From JABAYQ01 sp049890095 (GTDB taxonomy: Bacteria; Bacteroidota; Bacteroidia; Flavobacteriales; UBA7312): DNA of 64,000 nt. The stretch is from the NCBI GenBank assembly GCA_049890095.1, contig JBMHCD010000011.1:51486-115485 (forward strand), in the 5' to 3' direction. Under the pieces are notes generated by a model. It saw nothing but the letters and a program-made list of their open reading frames with translations, did no database searches and had not been told where the DNA came from. Positions 54,014-62,259 of this stretch are shown here, piece by piece. How positions within the stretch are numbered: position 1 is the stretch's first letter; each line of letters starts with the position of its first letter. The translations under genes were made by a program, and so were the position numbers.

Positions 54014-54676
54014 TTATTCTTCTTCTTTTTTATCTTCTTCAGCAGCAGGTGCTTCTTCAGATGTTACAGCTTCTTCAGTTGCAGGTGCTTCTTCAGATGT
54101 TGCAGCAGTTGCAGGTGCTTCTTCAGATGTTGCAGCCTCTTCAGCAGCTGGTGCTTCTTCAATCGTTTCAGCCTCTTCAGTTGCAGTTTCCTCAGCTTCT
54201 GGAGCCTCTTCAATCAATTCGGAGTTTGCTTTTGCAAGTTCTAAAGCTCTTGCTTCATTAATAGCTTTCTCAGCCTTTAATTTTGATTCTTCAGATTCTT
54301 TTTTGAGTTTAAGAATGTTTTCTTGAGCTGCAATATTCTTTTTTGCTTTTTGGTCTAACCAAGCATCAAATCTTTTGTCTGCTTCTTCTTCATTGAATGC
54401 ACCTTTTGCAACACCAGCAAGCAAGTGTTTTTTCATTAAAACACCTTGTTGTGATAAAATATCACGAGCAGTGTTTGTAGGTTGTGCACCTTTAAGAAGC
54501 CAATCAACAGCACTATCAAAATTTAATTCAATAGAGGCAGGATTTGTATTAGGATTGTATTGTCCTAATTTCTCAATAAATTTTCCATCTCTTTTTGCAC
54601 GACTGTCCGCTACTACAATCATAAAAATTGGTCTTGCTTTACGTCCGTGTCTTTGTAATCTAATTTTTGTTGGCAT
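54014..54676 (-). CDS. rpsP: 30S ribosomal protein S16 with long acidic C-terminal tail
   Basis: A 220-residue protein. The first 85 residues are a normal S16: PTKIRLQRHGRKARPIFMIVVADSRAKRDGKFIE and the following LNFDSAVDWLLKGAQPT. Then comes a helical, charged segment (about 90-160) and a tail (about 160-220) of repeated Glu/Ala/Thr units such as SEEAPA, ending in EEDKKEEE. S16 in most bacteria stops near 80-90 residues; Bacteroidota often have extensions, and this one is long. A weak box (minus strand of 54732-54739, CATATTTG followed by CAGCC) precedes the rpsP-rimM-DUF4294 operon. Confidence 0.95.
   Translation of the reverse strand: MPTKIRLQRHGRKARPIFMIVVADSRAKRDGKFIEKLGQYNPNTNPASIELNFDSAVDWLLKGAQPTNTARDILSQQGVLMKKHLLAGVAKGAFNEEEADKRFDAWLDQKAKKNIAAQENILKLKKESEESKLKAEKAINEARALELAKANSELIEEAPEAEETATEEAETIEEAPAAEEAATSEEAPATAATSEEAPATEEAVTSEEAPAAEEDKKEEE
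54040..54210 (-). repeat. Imperfect in-frame repeats in the S16 tail
   Basis: On the plus strand the unit GCTTCTTCAGATGTT with flanking GCAGGT or GCAGC recurs several times between 54049 and 54140, with decayed copies to about 54210. The repeats encode the Glu/Ala/Thr-rich units of the S16 tail and are likely to vary in number by slippage. Confidence 0.75.
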
Positions 54677-54863
54677 AATTTTTAATTCAGTTGAACTATC
54701 TCTGTAGTAATTCTGGTTAATAAATAAGGCTGCAAATATGCGATTTTTATTTAATATATATGAGAAAAATTAAAATTTTAATACTTATTAACAACTTCAT
54801 TTTATGAAACTATAAAATTGTAGATTTACAATTACCTTAGAATTTAATTATTTTTTTTTGCTA

Positions 54864-57800
54864 ATGTATTTAGTTTTTGATACAGAAACCACAGGTTTAC
54901 CTAGAGATTGGAAGGCACCAATCACTGATACGGATAATTGGCCAAGATGTGTACAAATAGCGTGGCAAATACATGACGAATTTGGTGAGTTAATCGAAGT
55001 AAATGACTTTTTAATTCGACCAAATGGTTACAACATTCCATATGAGTCAGAAAAGATTCATGGGATATCTACTGAATTAGCAAATCGAAAAGGAGAAGAT
55101 TTAAATTTTGTTCTAGAAAAATTTAATCAAGCAATAGAAAAAACAGATTTTATTATTGGGCATAATGTTGGTTTTGATATTAATATTATGTTGTGTGAAT
55201 TCTATCGTTTAAGTATAAACACTACACTGAAGAGTTTAAGAGTTCTAGACACCTGTTCAGAAAAAACGGCCAATATGTGTCAGTTAAAAGGTGGTAGAGG
55301 AGGTAAGTTCAAATTACCAAACCTAACTGAATTACATTCTTTTTTATTTGGATCAGATTTCGATGAAGCTCATAATGCAACAGCAGATGTTGTTGCCACA
55401 ACTAGATGTTTTTTAGAGCTAATTAGAAAAGGGTTGTTTAGTTATCAAGAATTAGGTAAAGACTCTGATTATATTTTAAAATATCAAGAAATAAATAATT
55501 CGCTGACAGAACCTATTTCAATTGTTCATGTCAATTTAAAATCTGAAAGTGAAAAGTTAAAAATAAAAGATAAAGACAAACAACAGTTAGAAGATTTTTC
55601 TAATGATGTTGATCTTTCAAATTATTCATTTTCTCATTTACATAATAGATCTCAATTCTCTGTATTACAGTCAACTACTGAAATAAAAAAGCTGATAAAT
55701 AAAGCTCATGAGTTTCAAATGCCAGCAGTAGGCTTGACCGATGATTCAAATTTTTATGGTGCTTTTCATTTCTTAAAAAATATATATGATCACCCAGCCA
55801 ATAAAGAAATAATTGAGCATAATAAAAAAGTTCAAAAAGGTGAATTAAATGCTGAAATTAAAGAATTTGAAATTAAAGGAGTACTTGGGTGTGAATTGTC
55901 AATTTGTAGAGATCATTTAGATAAATCTAAACAAGATAATGGTCACAAAATGGTGTTTTTATGTAAAAATAAAAATGGTTACCATAATTTATCTAAAATG
56001 AGTTCCATTGCATTTGTTGATGGGTTTTATTATGTGCCAAGAATAGATAAGAAAATAGTTGAGCAATACAAAGATGATTTAATTGTATTAAGTGGTGGAC
56101 CTAGAGGAGAAATTGCTAATTTGATTTTAAATGTTGGAGAAACTCAAGCTGAGGAATCTTTTATTTGGTGGAAAAATACTTTTAAGGAAGATTTTTATGT
56201 TGAGTTAGTAAGACATGGACTAGAGCATGAAGATAAAGTAAACGAAGTAATGTTATCTTTTGCTAAAAAACATCAGGTAAAGGTAGTTGCATCTAATGAA
56301 ACCTACTATTTAGAAAAAGATGATTCAAACGCCCATGACATATTACTTTGTGTAAAGGATGGCGAATTGCAATCTACTCCAAAAGGTAAAGGAAGAGGAT
56401 TTCGATACGGTCTGAGTAATGACGAATATTATTTTAAATCTCAAGAAGAGATGAAAAAATTATTCAAAGATATTCCAGATGCAATTATTAACGTAGAAGA
56501 GGTTTTAGAAAAAATTGAAAATTTTGAGTTAAAAAGAGATGTTCTGCTACCAAAATTTGAAATTCCTAAAGAGTTTATTGTAGATCAAGACGAAGTAGAT
56601 GGAGGTAAAAGAGGTGAAAATGCTTATTTGAAACATATAACTTTTGAAGGAGCTAAAAAAAGATATAAAACAATAACACCGGAGATTGAAGATCGATTAA
56701 ATTTTGAGTTAAAAACAATTGAAAATTCTGGTTATCCAGGTTATTTTTTAATTGTTCAAGATTTTACTTCTAAGGCAAGAGAAATGGGTGTGTCAGTTGG
56801 ACCTGGTAGAGGATCTGCTGCTGGATCGGCAGTAGCTTATTGTATAGAAATTACAAATGTCGATCCAATAAAATATGATTTACTTTTTGAGCGATTCTTA
56901 AACCCAGATCGTGTTTCTTTACCAGATATTGATATAGACTTTGACGACGAAGGAAGAAATAAAATAATTGAATGGGTTGTAAATAAATATGGAAAAAATC
57001 AGGTAGCACAAATTATTACTTATGGTACTATGGCGGCTAAGTCTGCAGTTAGAGATACGGCAAGAGTTTTAGATTTGCCATTGTCTGAGGCCGATCAATT
57101 AGCCAAAAAAATTCCAGATATAAAACTTAATAAGCTTTTTAATTTTGATGATAAAGAACTCAAAGAAAAGCTAAGTGGAGAACAATATCAACAAGCACAA
57201 GATCTTTTAGAACTTTCCAAGACTGAAAGTCTAAAGTCTCAAACTTTGAATCAGGCAACTATTTTAGAGGGTTCAGTACGTAATATTGGTATTCATGCTT
57301 GTGGAGTAATTATTACACCTGATGATATTTCAAAGTTTGTTCCGGTCACTATAGCAAAAGATGCAGATTTATTAGTAACTCAATTTGATAATAGTGTAGT
57401 AGAGGACGCCGGGATGTTAAAAATGGACTTTTTAGGGCTAAAGAACCTTACTATTATTAAGGATTGTTGTAAAATAGTTAAGCATATACATAACATTGAG
57501 ATCGATGTTGATAGTATTCCTTTAGATGATGAAAAAACATATGAGCTATTTCAAAAAGGAGAGACAAATGGAATCTTTCAGTTCGAATCCGTCGGTATGC
57601 AGAAAAATCTCAAGTTATTAAAGCCTGATAAGTTTGATGATTTAATTGCTATGAATGCACTCTATCGTCCTGGTCCGATGGAGTATATTCCTGATTTTAT
57701 AGCTAGAAAGCATGGAAAAGAAGAAATAATTTATGATTTGCCAGAAATGGCAGAATATTTATCAGATACTTATGGTATAACAGTGTATCAAGAGCAGGTT

Positions 57801-59228
57801 ATGCTATTGTCGCAGTCTTTAGCTGGTTTTTCAAAAGGTGATGCCGATGTTTTACGAAAAGCTATGGGTAAAAAGATATTTGCTTTACTAGAAAAGTTAA
57901 AGCCGAAATTTTTAAGTGGATGTGAACAAAATGGTCATGATGTAGAGATTGCTTCTAAAATATGGAAAGATTGGGAGGCATTTGCTGCTTATGCATTTAA
58001 TAAATCTCATTCTACCTGTTATGCTCTAATTGCTTTTCAAACTGCTTATTTAAAAGCTCATTATCCGGCTGAATATATGGCAGCATATCTTACCCATAAT
58101 ATGAATGATATTAAAAAGGTAACTTTTTATATGGAAGAATGCAAAAGAATGGGGTTAAAAGTTTTAGGTCCGGATATAAATGAAAGCTTTTACAAATTTG
58201 CTGTAAACAAAAATGGAGAAATTAGATTCGGTTTAGGAGCAATAAAAGGAGTTGGTGAAGGAGCGGTTGAAGCAATTGTTAAAGAAAGAAAAGAAAATGG
58301 TAGTTATCCATCAATTTTTGAGTTAACTAAAAGAATAGATTTAAAATCTGTAAACAAAAGAGCATTTGAAAGTTTAGCTTATGCAGGAGCATTTGATAGC
58401 TTTGGTCATGAAAGATCTTCTTATTTTCACAAAGAAAATGATATCACATTTTTGGAAAAAGGTGTTAAGTATGGTCAAAAACATCAACAAAACTCTAATT
58501 CTTCACAAGTTTCATTATTTGGAGGAGAGAGTGCTGATTTAATACTTTTAGAACCTCAAGTTCCTAATTGTGATCCATGGCCTACATTAACTCAACTAAA
58601 TAATGAAAAAGAAGTTGTAGGGTTTTATATCTCTGGTCATCCGCTGGACGATTATAAATTAGAAATGAAAAGCTTTTGTAATTTCAATATTTCAGAAATA
58701 AAAGATTTCGATTTAATGAAAGGAAAAGATATTCGTATCGCTGGAATGGTTTCTGAAGTTGAACATCGTTTTACTAAAAAAGGTAAGCCTTTCGGAACAA
58801 TTTCTATTGAAGATTATCATGACAATATAACTTTTTTCTTGTTTGGTGAAGAGTATCCAAAATATAAACCATACATGACAAAAGGGTGGTTTTTGCATGC
58901 ACAATGTAGAGTTCAAGAAAGAAAATGGCAAGAAGGACAATTAGAAATTAAAATTGTAAGTTTAGAATTGCTTTCTGAGATAAAAGAAAAAACGAAAAGA
59001 TCTGTTGTACTCAAAATGGAATTAGATCATTTAAAAAATGATCATTTTGAAAATATTTCAAATTTATGTGAACAAAATAAAGGAAAGCATAATTTGAAGT
59101 TTATGATTAACGATTTATCGGAGGGTTATCAAGTAAGTTTGAAGTCAAAAAAGTACAAAGTTAACCTAGATGATAACTTTTTAAATAGTTTAAAACAAAT
59201 CCCCAATATTGAATTAGAAATCAATTAA
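54864..59228 (+). CDS. dnaE: DNA polymerase III alpha subunit with fused N-terminal proofreading exonuclease
   Basis: A 1454-residue replicative polymerase. Domains: a DnaQ-like DEDDh exonuclease (1 to about 195; D6 and E8 in VFDTETTG, D105 in HNVGFD, H170 and D175 in HNATAD), a PHP domain (from about 255; FSHLHNRSQFS and GLTDDSN, with ligands missing), the polymerase core (GPGRGSAAGSAVAY, catalytic Asp in LPDIDIDFDDEGR at about 687), a tandem helix-hairpin-helix (IKGVGEGAVEAIV, about 1130) and an OB fold (IRIAGMVSEVEH, about 1290). The ATG at 54864 is used; the reading frame also opens with a TTG at 54858. The fused exonuclease is usual for Flavobacteriia. Confidence 0.96.
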   Translation: MYLVFDTETTGLPRDWKAPITDTDNWPRCVQIAWQIHDEFGELIEVNDFLIRPNGYNIPYESEKIHGISTELANRKGEDLNFVLEKFNQAIEKTDFIIGHNVGFDINIMLCEFYRLSINTTLKSLRVLDTCSEKTANMCQLKGGRGGKFKLPNLTELHSFLFGSDFDEAHNATADVVATTRCFLELIRKGLFSYQELGKDSDYILKYQEINNSLTEPISIVHVNLKSESEKLKIKDKDKQQLEDFSNDVDLSNYSFSHLHNRSQFSVLQSTTEIKKLINKAHEFQMPAVGLTDDSNFYGAFHFLKNIYDHPANKEIIEHNKKVQKGELNAEIKEFEIKGVLGCELSICRDHLDKSKQDNGHKMVFLCKNKNGYHNLSKMSSIAFVDGFYYVPRIDKKIVEQYKDDLIVLSGGPRGEIANLILNVGETQAEESFIWWKNTFKEDFYVELVRHGLEHEDKVNEVMLSFAKKHQVKVVASNETYYLEKDDSNAHDILLCVKDGELQSTPKGKGRGFRYGLSNDEYYFKSQEEMKKLFKDIPDAIINVEEVLEKIENFELKRDVLLPKFEIPKEFIVDQDEVDGGKRGENAYLKHITFEGAKKRYKTITPEIEDRLNFELKTIENSGYPGYFLIVQDFTSKAREMGVSVGPGRGSAAGSAVAYCIEITNVDPIKYDLLFERFLNPDRVSLPDIDIDFDDEGRNKIIEWVVNKYGKNQVAQIITYGTMAAKSAVRDTARVLDLPLSEADQLAKKIPDIKLNKLFNFDDKELKEKLSGEQYQQAQDLLELSKTESLKSQTLNQATILEGSVRNIGIHACGVIITPDDISKFVPVTIAKDADLLVTQFDNSVVEDAGMLKMDFLGLKNLTIIKDCCKIVKHIHNIEIDVDSIPLDDEKTYELFQKGETNGIFQFESVGMQKNLKLLKPDKFDDLIAMNALYRPGPMEYIPDFIARKHGKEEIIYDLPEMAEYLSDTYGITVYQEQVMLLSQSLAGFSKGDADVLRKAMGKKIFALLEKLKPKFLSGCEQNGHDVEIASKIWKDWEAFAAYAFNKSHSTCYALIAFQTAYLKAHYPAEYMAAYLTHNMNDIKKVTFYMEECKRMGLKVLGPDINESFYKFAVNKNGEIRFGLGAIKGVGEGAVEAIVKERKENGSYPSIFELTKRIDLKSVNKRAFESLAYAGAFDSFGHERSSYFHKENDITFLEKGVKYGQKHQQNSNSSQVSLFGGESADLILLEPQVPNCDPWPTLTQLNNEKEVVGFYISGHPLDDYKLEMKSFCNFNISEIKDFDLMKGKDIRIAGMVSEVEHRFTKKGKPFGTISIEDYHDNITFFLFGEEYPKYKPYMTKGWFLHAQCRVQERKWQEGQLEIKIVSLELLSEIKEKTKRSVVLKMELDHLKNDHFENISNLCEQNKGKHNLKFMINDLSEGYQVSLKSKKYKVNLDDNFLNSLKQIPNIELEIN

Positions 59229-59234
59229 AAAAAT

Positions 59235-59242
59235 TAATTTTG
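59235..59242 (+). promoter_or_regulatory. -7 box of trxA
   Basis: TAATTTTG, 24 bases before the start codon, with a TTG 23 bases upstream as possible -33 element inside the end of dnaE. Confidence 0.48.
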
Positions 59243-59266
59243 TAAATCAATTTAAATTAAAATATT

Positions 59267-59584
59267 ATGGCTTTAGAAATAACAGACTCAAATTTTGAAG
59301 AGGTAGTTTTAAAATCTGACAAACCAGTTTTAGTAGACTTTTGGGCTACATGGTGTGGTCCATGCAGAATGGTTGGTCCAATTGTAGATGAATTATCCAA
59401 CGACTATGAAGGCAAGGCAGTAGTAGGAAAAGTAAATGTTGATGATAATTCTGCCGTTCCTTCTGAATATGGCATTAGAAACATACCTGCTTTATTGATT
59501 TTCAAAAATGGTGAAATCGTTGATAAAGTAATTGGTGCTGTACCAAAAAATGTGTTAGCTGAAAAGCTCGATGCTCAACTGTAA
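59267..59584 (+). CDS. trxA: Thioredoxin
   Basis: A 105-residue classical thioredoxin: VLVDFWATWCGPCRMVGP holds the WCGPC redox site (Cys at about 31 and 34), followed by VGKVNVDDN and the cis-proline segment IRNIPALLIFKNG. It reduces disulfides in cytoplasmic proteins and would also serve the ArsC-type reductase of this genome. It is framed by its own promoter box and a strong terminator, so it is transcribed alone. Confidence 0.97.
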   Translation: MALEITDSNFEEVVLKSDKPVLVDFWATWCGPCRMVGPIVDELSNDYEGKAVVGKVNVDDNSAVPSEYGIRNIPALLIFKNGEIVDKVIGAVPKNVLAEKLDAQL

Positions 59585-59596
59585 TAACTTAAATTC

Positions 59597-59622
59597 AAAG
59601 GGCTTTAAAAAGCCCTTTTTTT
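59597..59622 (+). terminator. trxA terminator, abutting the next start codon
   Basis: A 9-bp stem AAAGGGCTT (59597-59605) and AAGCCCTTT (59610-59618) with a 4-base loop; the T-run reaches 59622 and the ATG of the DUF58 gene is at 59623. Confidence 0.9.
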
Positions 59623-60546
59623 ATGAACTTCAAAGAAGAAATACAACCTTTTGAAAATTTAGAGTTTTTAGCAAAACAAGCTGTAGAAGGATTTATTACA
59701 GGTTTACATAAAAGTCCTTTTCATGGTTTTTCTGTTGAATTTGCTGAACATAGACAATATAACGACGGGGAAAGCACAAAACATATAGATTGGAAGTTAT
59801 TTGCTCGAACAGACAAGTATTTTATTAAAAGATACGAAGAAGAAACCAATCTAAGATGTAGAATTGTAATTGATAATTCATCATCTATGCATTTTCCTGT
59901 ACAAGATCAATTATCTTTAACCAATCCAAATAAAATTTTTTACAGTGTTTTTAGTGCAATGGCATTGATGAAATTGTTTAAAAAACAAAGAGATGCGGTT
60001 GGATTAAGTGTATTTTCGGACAAAATTAAACTTCATACTTCCGAAAAAACTACTACAAAACATCATCAGCAACTTAATAATGAATTGTATAGCTTATTAA
60101 AAGATTCTTCAAACCTTAAAACTACATTTGCTGTTGAAGCACTTCATCAAATTGCAGAAAACATTAATCAGCGTTCGTTAGTGATGTTATTCAGTGATAT
60201 GATGGACAACTCAGATCAATCCGAAAGTTTGTTTTCAGCTTTACAACATTTGAGATTTAATAAACATGAAGTGATTATTTTTCATCTGAACGATAAGCAA
60301 AAAGAAATAGAATTTGATTATGACAATCGACCATATAAATTTGTAGATATGGAAACAGGAGAGGAGTTAAAGTTATCTCCTAATTCTGTTAAATCGGTTT
60401 ATAAAGAAAATAAGATGAAAGCATTACAAGATTTAAAACTTCATTGTGCACAATATAAAATTGATTTTATTGATGTGGATATTAATTTAGATATTCAAAA
60501 TGTATTGTTATCCTATTTTCATAAACGAAATAAAATGATTCGATAG
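59623..60546 (+). CDS. DUF58 domain protein (vWA-like)
   Basis: A 307-residue cytoplasmic protein. It has the DUF58 block SVEFAEHRQYNDGESTKHIDW followed by LFARTDKYFIKRYEEETN, and then a von Willebrand A-like part with DNSSSMHFP (MIDAS-like DxSxS, about 87-95) and LVMLFSDMMDN. DUF58 proteins usually stand beside a MoxR ATPase and Bat proteins in aerotolerance or chaperone loci; here neither is next to it, although a BatA-domain gene lies at 40126. Its start follows the trxA T-run directly, without a Shine-Dalgarno. Next gene starts 1 base after its stop. Confidence 0.9.
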   Translation: MNFKEEIQPFENLEFLAKQAVEGFITGLHKSPFHGFSVEFAEHRQYNDGESTKHIDWKLFARTDKYFIKRYEEETNLRCRIVIDNSSSMHFPVQDQLSLTNPNKIFYSVFSAMALMKLFKKQRDAVGLSVFSDKIKLHTSEKTTTKHHQQLNNELYSLLKDSSNLKTTFAVEALHQIAENINQRSLVMLFSDMMDNSDQSESLFSALQHLRFNKHEVIIFHLNDKQKEIEFDYDNRPYKFVDMETGEELKLSPNSVKSVYKENKMKALQDLKLHCAQYKIDFIDVDINLDIQNVLLSYFHKRNKMIR

Positions 60547-60547
60547 G

Positions 60548-62005
60548 ATGAACAAGTTGTCTAAGTCTTCTTTCCTTCTAGGGTTAAAATGCAAAAAGGC
60601 ACTTTATTTAAAAAATCATCATAATCATCTTTCAACTCCTATATCTCAACATCAAAAAAATATTTTTAATTCAGGTAATAAAATAGGTTTATTAGCACAA
60701 AAACTATTCAAAAACGGTCATAGCTCGGTAAATAATGATGACCCAATTGCTTTTACGCAACAATTAATTAATCAAGGAGTTGAAGTAATTTACGAGGCTG
60801 CATTCTGTTTTAATCAACTTGTATGTTATGTAGATATTTTGGTTAAAAAAGAAGACAAATGGCATATTTATGAGGTTAAAAGTGCAACCAAAATTTCAAA
60901 ATCAAATATTTCTGATTTAGCATTTCAATATTATGTTTTAACTAAATGTGGATTAACAATAGATGATGCATCTATTATAAATATTGATAATTCTTATGTA
61001 AGAAAAGAAAAGTTGTTTTTAGAAAAAATGTTTAAAATCACGTCCTTGCATGAGTCAATTATTTTGATGCAAAAGCAAATTGATAAAACAATTTCGGAAT
61101 TGTTACTTCTTGAAGAACAAAAAAGTATTCCAAGTGAAGATATAGGTCCAAAATGTTCCTCTCCACATGATTGTATTTTTAAATCTCACTGCTGGAAAAA
61201 TATACCAGAATATAGCATCTTCGATATTTCTAGATTGCCTCCTGAAATAAAGTGGGAGATGTATGGCAACTATATTGTTGAGTTGGAAGATGTTCCTATT
61301 TCTTCTACATTAAATGAAAAACAGAAAATGGAGATTGATGCCTATGTTAATGACAAATCATTCGTAGATGTAGAATCCTTAAAAAAGTTCCTTTCTTCCA
61401 TATCATCAAAGGTATATTTTTTAGATTTTGAAACTTATCAATCTGCTATTCCAGATTTTTATGGAACTAAACCTTATCAACAAATTCCTTTTCAATATTC
61501 AGCACATTATTTAGATGAAAATAAAGAGCTCCAACATTTTGATTTTTTAGCTGATACAAGTGGAGATAATAGAGAACAGTTTATACGTTCATTAATTAAA
61601 GATTTATCTTTTCAAGGCGATATTTTAGTATATAATATTTCGTTTGAAAGAGGTCGATTAGTAGAGCTTTCAAAAGCTTTTCCTCAGTATAAAGATGAAC
61701 TTGATAAAATTATAAATCGAATGATTGATTTAATTATTCCATTTAAAGAAAGGTGGTTTTATAATTCTAAAATGAAAGGAAAAAATTCTATAAAAAATGT
61801 ATTGCCTGCATTAGTACCAGGATTCTCATATGATAGTTTAAAAATCAATAATGGAATATTAGCAAGTCAATCTTTTTACGATTTATCTAATGTAAAAGAT
61901 AAAAATGAGGTTTTAGAAATTAGAAAAAATCTATTGGAATATTGTAAGCTTGATACTTTAGCAATGGTTAAAATTTTTGAAGTTTTAAAAAATGCTGTTT
62001 CATAA
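60548..62005 (+). CDS. DUF2779 protein: Cas4-like nuclease fused to a DEDD exonuclease-like domain
   Basis: A 485-residue protein in two parts. The first (about 1-215) resembles Cas4/RecB nucleases: an early Cys (LGLKCKKALYL), an Asp in CYVDILVK, the IYEVKSAT strand (E-x-K) and a three-Cys cluster KCSSPHDCIFKSHC, together fitting an iron-sulfur-cluster PD-(D/E)XK fold. The second (about 285-485) is the DUF2779 region with VYFLDFETYQ (D-x-E), ILVYNISFERGRL and LLEYCKLDTLAM, the pattern of DEDD 3'-5' exonucleases. Likely acts on nucleic acid; the pathway is unknown. Follows the DUF58 gene by 1 base. Confidence 0.85.
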   Translation: MNKLSKSSFLLGLKCKKALYLKNHHNHLSTPISQHQKNIFNSGNKIGLLAQKLFKNGHSSVNNDDPIAFTQQLINQGVEVIYEAAFCFNQLVCYVDILVKKEDKWHIYEVKSATKISKSNISDLAFQYYVLTKCGLTIDDASIINIDNSYVRKEKLFLEKMFKITSLHESIILMQKQIDKTISELLLLEEQKSIPSEDIGPKCSSPHDCIFKSHCWKNIPEYSIFDISRLPPEIKWEMYGNYIVELEDVPISSTLNEKQKMEIDAYVNDKSFVDVESLKKFLSSISSKVYFLDFETYQSAIPDFYGTKPYQQIPFQYSAHYLDENKELQHFDFLADTSGDNREQFIRSLIKDLSFQGDILVYNISFERGRLVELSKAFPQYKDELDKIINRMIDLIIPFKERWFYNSKMKGKNSIKNVLPALVPGFSYDSLKINNGILASQSFYDLSNVKDKNEVLEIRKNLLEYCKLDTLAMVKIFEVLKNAVS

Positions 62006-62071
62006 TGCTTATTTACACCACTTTTTGTGGGTCATTCTTTTTATCTTTGTACCTAACTTTAATCTTAATAT

Positions 62072-62245
62072 ATGTTTGGGTTTTTTAAAAAGAAATCAGA
62101 GAAGGATAAACTGCTAGAACAGTACAATAAAAAGAAAAAACAAGCCTTTGTTTTATCGAAGTCAAATAGAAAAGAAAGTGATAGGCTTGAAAAAGAAGCT
62201 TTTGATATTTTACAAAAAATCGATTCTTTACCACAAAAAGATTAG
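62072..62245 (+). CDS. Small Lacal_2735-like protein (57 aa)
   Basis: A 57-residue basic helical protein from an ATG at 62072: starts MFGFFKKKSEKDKLLEQY, then LSKSNRKESDRLEKEAFDIL, ending QKIDSLPQKD. This matches what I remember of the Lacal_2735 family of Flavobacteria (MFG.FKKKSE....Y.........S..NRK.SD...AEA..I...I). Function unknown. It lies between the DUF2779 and GIY-YIG genes, and the hairpin that overlaps its stop codon separates it from the latter. Confidence 0.8.
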   Translation: MFGFFKKKSEKDKLLEQYNKKKKQAFVLSKSNRKESDRLEKEAFDILQKIDSLPQKD

Positions 62246-62259
62246 CTTTTTGCTTTTTT
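62234..62259 (+). terminator. Weak terminator-like hairpin before the GIY-YIG gene
   Basis: A 7-bp stem CAAAAAG (62234-62240) and CTTTTTG (62246-62252) with the loop ATTAG holding the upstream stop codon, then C and six T up to the ATG at 62260. The AT-rich stem makes it a weak candidate. Confidence 0.45.

Noticed and set aside
54040..54210. The repeats near 54.1 kb as a CRISPR-like or regulatory array
   Set aside because: The units are in frame within rpsP, have no unique spacers, and encode the acidic tail.
53822..54244. A Phe/Ser/Cys-rich plus-strand frame across rimM and rpsP
   Set aside because: Its odd composition is the complement of the Glu/Ala repeats of the S16 tail; no independent evidence of coding.
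60548..62005. The Cas4-like protein as part of a CRISPR-Cas locus
   Set aside because: No array, no cas1/cas2 or effector in the window, and the second domain is a DEDD exonuclease-like region typical of DUF2779 proteins.
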